A stretch of 19,800 nt of DNA. Origin: Collinsella sp. GTDB taxonomy: Bacteria > Actinomycetota > Coriobacteriia > Coriobacteriales > Coriobacteriaceae. The position numbers were made by a program, and so were the translations under genes. Shown here piece after piece: positions 7,868 to 12,986 of the stretch; the stretch's first letter is position 1, and each line of letters begins with the position of its first letter. Location: NCBI GenBank assembly GCA_014871605.1, contig WGSQ01000014.1, positions 1 to 19,800 on the forward strand, given 5' to 3'. A model generated the notes under the pieces. It was not told the DNA's origin. It worked only from the letters and a program-made list of their open reading frames with translations, and did no database searches.

Positions 7868-7882
7868 GCAGCCGCGGGCTGC
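7868..7882 (+). terminator. Short GC hairpin just after recO (weak terminator candidate)
   Basis: GCAGCC and GGCTGC form a perfect 6-bp stem with a GCG loop, 6 nt after the recO stop. Only TTGTGG follows instead of a T-run, so it is at best a weak or factor-dependent terminator. Confidence 0.3.
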
Positions 7883-7885
7883 TTG

Positions 7886-7894
7886 TGGTAACAT
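7886..7894 (+). promoter_or_regulatory. rpsO: Candidate extended -10 promoter for rpsO
   Basis: TG (7886-7887) plus one base and TAACAT (7889-7894) fit an extended -10 element; no good -35 is visible. A start near 7901 would give rpsO a leader of about 100 nt. Confidence 0.35.
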
Positions 7895-7900
7895 ACCGAC

Positions 7901-7999
7901 CTGTTGGTACCTCGACCTTGGATGCTCGCTCCACCGGCGGCTTCCCAGTCCGAGGCGAATAGAGTCGCCCGCGGGCGACGCGAAACGAAAGGTGAAACA
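7901..7999 (+). ncRNA. Structured 5' leader of rpsO (possible S15 autoregulatory RNA)
   Basis: Two foldable parts are visible. CCTCG (7910-7914) pairs with CGAGG (7951-7955), and the helix can continue inward through AC/GT and TGG/CCA with small bulges. Then a perfect palindrome at 7964-7979 gives a 6-bp GC stem with a CGCG loop. The ribosome site (AAAGGTG, 7988-7994) follows directly. In several bacteria S15 represses its own mRNA through leader structures that mimic its 16S rRNA site, but the known structures differ between lineages. Assignment as a regulator is inference; only the pairing is seen. Confidence 0.4.
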
Positions 8000-8278
8000 A
8001 TGACTGTTTCCAAAGAGCGCAAGGCGGAGCTGACTGCCCAGTTCGGTAACACCCCGGTCGACACCGGCAACCCCAAGGTTCAGGTCGCCATCCTGTCCGA
8101 GCGCATCAAGGAGCTGACCGAGCACATGAAGTCCCATCAGAAGGACTTCCACACCCGTCGTGGCCTGCTCATGCTCGTCGGCCGTCGTCGTCGTCTTCTC
8201 TCCTACATCAAGAAGAACGACATCGTCGAGTACCGTGAGCTCATCAAGGCTCTGGGCATTCGCGACAATATTCAGTAG
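8000..8278 (+). CDS. rpsO: 30S ribosomal protein S15
   Basis: Small basic protein of 92 aa (E. coli S15 has 89), a primary binder of 16S rRNA in the central domain of the 30S subunit. Family landmarks are intact: the N-terminal helix, DTGNPKVQVAILSERIKELTEHMKSH (a DTGS/N-x-EVQ-type segment), the H-x2-D-x2-(T/S)RRGLL motif (HQKDFHTRRGLLMLVGRRRRLLSYI) and a YRELIKALGIR end. ATG 8000 has AAAGGTG upstream. Its own leader and a strong intrinsic terminator make it likely to be a separate transcription unit, with some read-through into pnp. The rpsO-pnp order is widely conserved. Confidence 0.98.
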   Translation: MTVSKERKAELTAQFGNTPVDTGNPKVQVAILSERIKELTEHMKSHQKDFHTRRGLLMLVGRRRRLLSYIKKNDIVEYRELIKALGIRDNIQ

Positions 8279-8295
8279 CGAACTTGTACATGCTA

Positions 8296-8325
8296 AGAGC
8301 GTCCTGCATGCGGGACGCTCTTTTT
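8296..8325 (+). terminator. Intrinsic terminator after rpsO
   Basis: AGAGCGTCC (8296-8304) pairs perfectly with GGACGCTCT (8313-8321), with an 8-nt loop, and the T-run reaches 8325. It is a classic rho-independent terminator 17 nt after the rpsO stop. No clear promoter was seen between it and pnp, so pnp may depend on read-through. Confidence 0.9.
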
Positions 8326-8333
8326 GTGTAAGG

Positions 8334-8415
8334 GCGTGAACAATCACGCTCTGAAGCGTGGCGGGGGCAGGGGGCCCGCGTCACATGAGAAGCCCGCAGG
8401 CAAGGGGCCTGTGGG
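8334..8415 (+). promoter_or_regulatory. pnp leader with competing hairpins
   Basis: Three successive structures can be drawn. GCGTGA (8334-8339) pairs with TCACGC (8344-8349). The same bases CACGCT (8345-8350) can instead pair with AGCGTG (8355-8360), so these two are mutually exclusive. A third, 9-bp stem joins CCCGCAGGC (8393-8401) to GCCTGTGGG (8407-8415), with one G-T wobble and a 5-nt loop, ending just before the AAAGGAG ribosome site (8418-8424). PNPase is autoregulated through a 5' leader stem in E. coli; a similar role here is inference. Confidence 0.45.
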
Positions 8416-8428
8416 GTAAAGGAGAACA

Positions 8429-10675
8429 ATGACACTCGTATCCAAGACCTTTGAGCTGTACGGCAAGACCTACACCTTTGAGTCCGGCGAGCTTGCCAAG
8501 CAGGCCACTGGCGCCTGTCTGGTCAAGCAGGGCGACACCACGATGCTCGATACCGTGGTCGTCTCCAAGGAGCGCAAGAACTATGACTTCTTCCCGCTGA
8601 CCGTCGACTTCAACGAGAAGATGTACGCTGCCGGCCGCATCCCGGGTGGCTACCTCAAGCGTGAGGGCCGTCCCAGCGAGAAGGCCACGCTCACCGCGCG
8701 CATGATCGACCGTCCGATTCGCCCGAGCTTCCCGGACGGCTTCCGCAACGAGGTGCACATCGTCGCTACCTCGCTCGTCGCCGACCAGGTCAACCCCTTC
8801 GACGTCATCAACGTTATGGGCGCCTCCCTGGCCATGACGCTCGGCGGCGTGCCCTTCGAGGGCCCGCTTGCCTGCGTGCGCATCGGCCGTAACGTGGAGA
8901 CCGGCGAGTTTATCGTCAACCCCACCTATGAGGAGCGCGAGAACTCCGATCTGGACCTGGAGCTGGGCGGATCCGCCGACTTCATTTCGATGGTCGAGGC
9001 CGGCGCCGAGGAGATCTCCGAGGACGACATGCTCGCCGCCATGAAGTTTGGCCAGGAGGCCCTTGCCGCTTTCTGCCAGGCTCAGGACGAGTTCGTCGCC
9101 GAGTGGGAGCAGGTCAACGGCCCCATCGTCAAGAAGGAGTACCCGCTCGACCAGCCCGTCGAGGAGGTCCAGGAGCGCATCTTCGCCCACTACGACGAGA
9201 TGGCTGCCGCCCTTCGCGACGCCGACAAGCTCTCCCGTATCGGTAAGGTCGAGGCTCTGAAGGAGTCCATCCGCGCCGAGTTCACCGAGGAGGAGCAGGC
9301 CGCTTGGGAGCGCGAGATCCCCGTGGCGCTCAAGAAGCTCGAGAAGAAGGCTATGCGCACCATGGTCGTCGAGACCGGCGAGCGCGTCGACGGCCGTGCC
9401 GCCGATGAGATTCGCCCCATCATGGTGAAGGATAACTACCTGCCGCTCGTTCACGGCTCCGGTCTGTTCCAGCGTGGCCAGACCCAGGTGCTTTCCGTCC
9501 TGTCGCTCGGCATGCTCAACGAGGGCCAGCGTCTGGATACCATCGAGCCCACCGAGGGCAAGCGCTACATGCACCACTACAACTTCCCGCCGTTCTGCAC
9601 CGGCGAGACCGGCCGCATGGGCAGCCCCAAGCGCCGCGAGATCGGCCATGGCAATCTGGCCGAGCGCGCTCTGCTTCCGGTGCTCCCCGACGAGAACGAG
9701 TTCCCTTACGCCATCCGCGTCGTTTCCGAGGTCATGGAGTCCAACGGTTCCTCTTCGATGGCTTCGACTTGCGGTTCCACGCTCGCCCTTATGGACGGCG
9801 GCGTGCCCATTAAGCGCCCGGTCTCCGGTATCGCCATGGGCCTGATCCAGGAGGAGGGCAAGACCGTGGTCCTGTCCGACATCCAGGGTCTCGAGGACTT
9901 CCTGGGCGACATGGACTTTAAGGTCACCGGCACCACCGAGGGCATCACCGCCCTGCAGATGGACAACAAGGCCACCGGCCTCACCTTCGACATCCTGGCC
10001 CGCGCTCTGCAGCAGGCCAAGGAGGGTCGCGCCTTCATCCTGCAGAAGATGCTCGATGTGATCCCCGAGCCGCGCCACACCACGCGCAGCACCGCTCCGC
10101 GCATCGTTTCCATCCAGGTTCCGACCGACAAGATCCGCGACGTCATCGGTTCCGGCGGTAAGGTCATCCGCGGTATCCAGGACGAGACCGGCGCCTCGGT
10201 CGACATCCAGGAGGACGGCACCGTCTTTGTCGGCGGCACCGGCGAGTCCGTCGACCAGGCCGTCGAGCGTATCAAGCTCATCATCAAGGTTCCCGAGCCG
10301 GGCGAGGAGTACACCGGTCGTGTGGTCTCCATCCAGCCCTTCGGCGCCTTCGTCAACCTGCTGCCCGGTAAGGACGGCCTGCTGCACATCTCCCGCGTCG
10401 CCAAGGGCCGCGTGGAGAAGGTCGAGGACGTCCTCAACGTGGGCGACGAGGTCAAGGTCGTCGTCATCGAGGTCGACGATCGCGGCAAGATCTCGCTCGA
10501 TCGTCTTGATAAGCCCGAGGCCCCGGCTCGTGCCGAGGGTGCCTCCGAGGGCGACGGCGAGCACTTCCAGCGCCGTGAGCGTCCGCGTCGCGAGCGCTCC
10601 GAGCGTAGCGACCGTCCGCGCCGCCCCGGCGATAACGGAGGCCGCAAGCCCCGCCGTCACCACGACGCCGAGTAA
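8429..10675 (+). CDS. pnp: Polyribonucleotide nucleotidyltransferase (PNPase)
   Basis: Phosphorolytic 3'-to-5' exoribonuclease of 748 aa, cytoplasmic and trimeric, central to mRNA turnover. Domains in order: first RNase PH core (about 1-220), helical linker, second RNase PH core containing the catalytic segment SDIQGLEDFLGDMDFKVTGT, KH domain (about 557-618, with VIGSGGKVIRGI), and S1 domain (about 625-693, GEEYTGRVVSIQPFGAFVNL). After S1 a tail of about 50 residues is extremely Arg-rich (RRERPRRERSERSDRPRR), probably adding RNA or protein binding. ATG 8429 has AAAGGAG (8418-8424) 4 nt upstream. The codon bias is notably stronger than in neighbours (nearly all C- or G-ending), fitting high expression. 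It is flanked by a structured leader and a strong terminator. Confidence 0.98.
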   Translation: MTLVSKTFELYGKTYTFESGELAKQATGACLVKQGDTTMLDTVVVSKERKNYDFFPLTVDFNEKMYAAGRIPGGYLKREGRPSEKATLTARMIDRPIRPSFPDGFRNEVHIVATSLVADQVNPFDVINVMGASLAMTLGGVPFEGPLACVRIGRNVETGEFIVNPTYEERENSDLDLELGGSADFISMVEAGAEEISEDDMLAAMKFGQEALAAFCQAQDEFVAEWEQVNGPIVKKEYPLDQPVEEVQERIFAHYDEMAAALRDADKLSRIGKVEALKESIRAEFTEEEQAAWEREIPVALKKLEKKAMRTMVVETGERVDGRAADEIRPIMVKDNYLPLVHGSGLFQRGQTQVLSVLSLGMLNEGQRLDTIEPTEGKRYMHHYNFPPFCTGETGRMGSPKRREIGHGNLAERALLPVLPDENEFPYAIRVVSEVMESNGSSSMASTCGSTLALMDGGVPIKRPVSGIAMGLIQEEGKTVVLSDIQGLEDFLGDMDFKVTGTTEGITALQMDNKATGLTFDILARALQQAKEGRAFILQKMLDVIPEPRHTTRSTAPRIVSIQVPTDKIRDVIGSGGKVIRGIQDETGASVDIQEDGTVFVGGTGESVDQAVERIKLIIKVPEPGEEYTGRVVSIQPFGAFVNLLPGKDGLLHISRVAKGRVEKVEDVLNVGDEVKVVVIEVDDRGKISLDRLDKPEAPARAEGASEGDGEHFQRRERPRRERSERSDRPRRPGDNGGRKPRRHHDAE

Positions 10676-10699
10676 CAGCCGTACATAAGCAGCTCATGC

Positions 10700-10728
10700 A
10701 AGGGCGACTCCTAAGGGGTCGCCCTTTT
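10700..10728 (+). terminator. Intrinsic terminator after pnp, overlapping the first long inverted repeat
   Basis: AAGGGCGACTCC (10700-10711) pairs with GGGGTCGCCCTT (10715-10726), including one wobble, with a TAA loop and a T-run ending at 10728. It is very stable. The 3' half from 10721 is also the outer end of the 40-nt arm of the adjacent inverted-repeat element, so the two structures are mutually exclusive at these bases. Confidence 0.9.
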
Positions 10729-10869
10729 GCTTGCGCCCGGGAGGGGCGCATATGAAGTTTCCTGCTCTACAGTCCTGCGCAAGACGGAACGCACATTAAG
10801 TGCTTTCCTTTGCGTGCGGAACTCGCGATAAACTTCATATGCGCCCCTCCCGGGCGCAAGCAAAAGGGC
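10721..10869 (+). repeat. Long inverted-repeat element A (149 bp, perfect 40-bp arms)
   Basis: The left arm 10721-10760 and right arm 10830-10869 are perfect reverse complements over all 40 bases. They enclose a 69-nt centre (10761-10829). The inner end of each arm is ATGAAGTTT or its complement AAACTTCAT. The centre can fold further: TCCTGCGCAA (10773-10782) pairs with TTGCGTGCGGA (10810-10820) with one bulged C, and the tip is GGAACGCAC, ATTAA loop, GTGCTTTCC (10786-10808) with a single C-T mismatch. A related copy in opposite orientation lies at 10994-11126. No target-site duplication was seen. No open reading frame fits it. It could be a structured RNA, a non-autonomous mobile repeat or a DNA hairpin site. 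Confidence 0.9.
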
Positions 10870-10973
10870 TGGTTAGTGCCGCTCGCTATTTAGTTAGACA
10901 GTCTATTCAGTAGTCAGATTTCAGATCTGTAGATAGCCGCAGCAGCATCTTCCCAGATAAAACCGACCAAAAC
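10870..10973. other. AT-richer spacer between the two inverted-repeat elements
   Basis: About 104 bp without a recognisable gene. It is clearly lower in GC than its surroundings. TAGACA (10895-10900) resembles a -35 box, but no matching -10 lies 16-18 bp downstream. CAGATCTG (10922-10929) is a perfect 8-bp palindrome. Nothing else could be assigned. Confidence 0.5.
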
Positions 10974-10998
10974 AAACCTGTCCCTTTTTGGCAGGTTT
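10974..10998 (-). terminator. Hairpin with U-rich tail on the minus strand
   Basis: AAACCTG (10974-10980) pairs with CAGGTTT (10992-10998), and CC/GG adds two pairs beyond a bulged T. Read on the minus strand, the stem is followed by TTTGTTTT, as expected of an intrinsic terminator for leftward transcription. Its 10994-10998 end overlaps the left arm of element B. No minus-strand gene is known to need it. Confidence 0.35.
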
Positions 10999-11126
10999 CC
11001 CGTGGGGCGGGCACTGATGAAGTTTATCGCGAGTTCCGCACGAACAGGAGGCCACTTAATGTGGCCTCCGTCTTGCGCAGGACTGTAGAGCAGGAAACTT
11101 CATCAGCGCCCGCCCCACGGGAAACC
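10994..11126 (-). repeat. Long inverted-repeat element B (133 bp, 32-bp arms, inverted copy of A)
   Basis: The arms 10994-11025 and 11095-11126 are reverse complements at 31 of 32 positions and enclose a 69-nt centre (11026-11094), the same length as in element A. The centre is the reverse complement of the A centre at 61 of 69 positions by hand alignment, so B is an inverted copy. The tip is GGAGGCCAC, TTAAT loop, GTGGCCTCC (11047-11069), a perfect 9-bp stem. The arms share only the inner ATGAAGTTT and an adjoining GGGCGC block with A; further out the sequences differ, yet each copy stays self-complementary. Confidence 0.88.
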
Positions 11127-11314
11127 GGCGGGATAGACCAGTTCAGATGGGGCTTTGATGCATGGGTGGTCTGTTGTTGTGCAAATGGGTATCATACTGT
11201 GGTTATTGCATCGACTCTGTGATGCATGTTTGTACGTTCCCGGCGGTCGGTTTGCCAGAAGCGCCCCGTCGGTTGTTCCAGACCCGTTTCGAAGAAAGGA
11301 AACCACACTCACCT
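11127..11314 (+). promoter_or_regulatory. rnj: Upstream region of rnj with candidate promoter
   Basis: This 188-bp stretch probably holds the rnj promoter and leader. The best candidate pairs CTGTTG (11171-11176) with CATACT (11193-11198), 16 bp apart, near TATCAT (11190-11195). TGATGCATG occurs twice as a direct repeat (11156-11164 and 11220-11228), bracketing this candidate; each copy contains the palindrome ATGCAT. An in-frame ATG at 11162 extends the rnj frame but lies within the promoter candidate and is not taken as the start. Confidence 0.35.
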
Positions 11315-12985
11315 ATGGCAGCTAAAAAATCATCTCCCTTGAAGATTATCCCGCTCGGCGGCCTTGACGGCATCGGCAAGAACATGACGGTCTTCGAGTG
11401 CGGCGACGACATGGTGCTCGTCGACGCCGGTCTCATGTTCCCGGATGACTCCCAGCCCGGTATCGACCTGGTGCTTCCCGACTACACCTATGTTCTAGAG
11501 AACGAGGAGAAGCTCCGCGGTATCGTCGTCACCCACGGCCACGAGGACCACACCGGTTCGCTTCCGTATCTGCTGCAGGACCTCAACAATAAGGTGCCCA
11601 TCTTCTCGAGCAAGCTGACGCTTGGCTTTATCGAGGGCAAGCTTTCTGAGTTCCGCATCCGCGCACCCAAGTTCCGCGAGGTCAAGGGCGGCAGCCATGT
11701 CAACCTCGGCGGCATCTCGCTCGACTTCTTCTCGATGACGCACTCCATCCCCGGCGCTCTGGGCGTGTTCATCCGCACCAATCAGGGCACCGTTATGCAC
11801 ACCGGCGACTTTAAGCTCGACCAGACGCCCATCGACGGCGTCACGCCCGACTATGCTGCTATCAGCCGCTTTGCCAAGCAGGGCATCGACCTGCTGCTTT
11901 CCGACTCTACCAACGCCACGGTTCCCGGCTTTACCAAGTCCGAGGCAGAGGTTGGTCCCAACCTGCTGCACGCCATCAAGAACGCCCCGGGTCGCGTGTT
12001 CGTCGCTTCGTTCTCGAGCCACATCCATCGTTTGCAGCAGATCTGCGATGCCGCCCGCAAGTGCGGCCGTAAGGTCGTTGTGACCGGTCGCTCCATGCTC
12101 ACCAACACCCGCGTCGCGCGCGAGCTGGGCTACCTCAACATCGACGATGCCGATATTATCGATGCCTTCGACATTGATAACCTGCCCGACGACAAGATCG
12201 TCGTCATGTGCACTGGTTCGCAGGGCGAGCCGCTGTCGGCTCTGTCCCGCATGGCCAATGGCGAGCACAAGACGCTTTCCATCCACGAGGGCGATACCGT
12301 TATCCTCTCTGCAACTCCTGTTCCCGGCAATGAGAAAGCCGTCCAGCAGGTCGTCAACAGCCTTGCCAAGCTCGGCTGCGACGTGTGGGATAAGAACCGC
12401 GCTCTCGTCCACGTCTCCGGTCACGGTAGCCAGGAGGAGCTCAAGCTCCTGATGGCCATGGCCAAGCCCACGTACTTTATGCCGGTTCACGGTGAGGCCG
12501 TGCACCTGCGCGCCCATGCCCAGCTGGCCCGCAAGATGGGTCTCAAGGACGATCATATCTTTATTCTCGATAACGGCGACACGCTCGAGATGCGCGGCGG
12601 TATCGTCAAGCGTGGTACGCCCGTCGAGTCCGGCGTCGTCTATGTTGACGGCCTGCGCATCGGCGACACCGACCCCATCGTCCTGCGCGACCGTCAAAAG
12701 CTCGCCAACGACGGCATGGTCACAGCCGTTGCCATCGTCTCGCTCAAGCACAAGAAGATCGAGGCCATCGAGTTCTCGGGCCGCGGTGTTTCGTTTGCCA
12801 TCGACGATCAATTCTCCGAGGATGCCTCCGCGTCCATTATGAAGACGATCGAGAAGGGCAAGTTTAGCTTTACCAGCAGCGGCTCCGATGCCATTCGCAA
12901 GGCCGTGCGCGATTCGCTCTCCAACTTCATTTGGAGCCGTACGCGTACCCGTCCGATGATCATCCCGGTCGTCATGGAGGTTTAG
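11315..12985 (+). CDS. rnj: Ribonuclease J
   Basis: Metallo-beta-lactamase/beta-CASP ribonuclease of 556 aa, close to the 555 aa of B. subtilis RNase J1. It combines endonuclease and 5'-to-3' exonuclease activity in mRNA decay and rRNA processing. The zinc-binding motif HGHEDH is at 74-79; downstream HTGDFKLDQTP, SDSTNA, the beta-CASP domain (VASFSSHIHRLQQI, TGSQGEPLSALSRMANG) and the HVSGHGSQEELKLL and PVHGEAVHLRAHA segments are all present. There is no long basic extension of the mycobacterial kind. ATG 11315 gives the typical start (KIIPLGGLDGIGKNMTVFE). AAAGGA (11295-11300) lies 14 nt upstream, an unusually long spacing, but no closer start codon exists in frame. It is followed by ftsK with a 1-nt gap. 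Confidence 0.96.
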   Translation: MAAKKSSPLKIIPLGGLDGIGKNMTVFECGDDMVLVDAGLMFPDDSQPGIDLVLPDYTYVLENEEKLRGIVVTHGHEDHTGSLPYLLQDLNNKVPIFSSKLTLGFIEGKLSEFRIRAPKFREVKGGSHVNLGGISLDFFSMTHSIPGALGVFIRTNQGTVMHTGDFKLDQTPIDGVTPDYAAISRFAKQGIDLLLSDSTNATVPGFTKSEAEVGPNLLHAIKNAPGRVFVASFSSHIHRLQQICDAARKCGRKVVVTGRSMLTNTRVARELGYLNIDDADIIDAFDIDNLPDDKIVVMCTGSQGEPLSALSRMANGEHKTLSIHEGDTVILSATPVPGNEKAVQQVVNSLAKLGCDVWDKNRALVHVSGHGSQEELKLLMAMAKPTYFMPVHGEAVHLRAHAQLARKMGLKDDHIFILDNGDTLEMRGGIVKRGTPVESGVVYVDGLRIGDTDPIVLRDRQKLANDGMVTAVAIVSLKHKKIEAIEFSGRGVSFAIDDQFSEDASASIMKTIEKGKFSFTSSGSDAIRKAVRDSLSNFIWSRTRTRPMIIPVVMEV

Positions 12986-12986
12986 T

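Noticed and set aside
8381..10663. 760-codon open frame on the minus strand
   Set aside because: An antisense shadow of pnp, caused by strong codon bias. Its composition (Leu, Gly, Asp, His rich without domain motifs) is typical of such shadows.
10721..11126. CRISPR array or IS element
   Set aside because: There are only two copies, inverted rather than direct, without regular spacers, cas genes, a transposase frame or target-site duplications.
10721..11126. Integron attC or retron msr-msd
   Set aside because: No integrase or reverse transcriptase lies in the window, and the conserved attC core sites (R and L boxes) were not recognised.
11162..11314. In-frame 51-codon extension upstream of rnj
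   Set aside because: RNase J proteins begin close to the KIIPLGGLDGIG segment. The extension overlaps the candidate promoter and has no good ribosome site.
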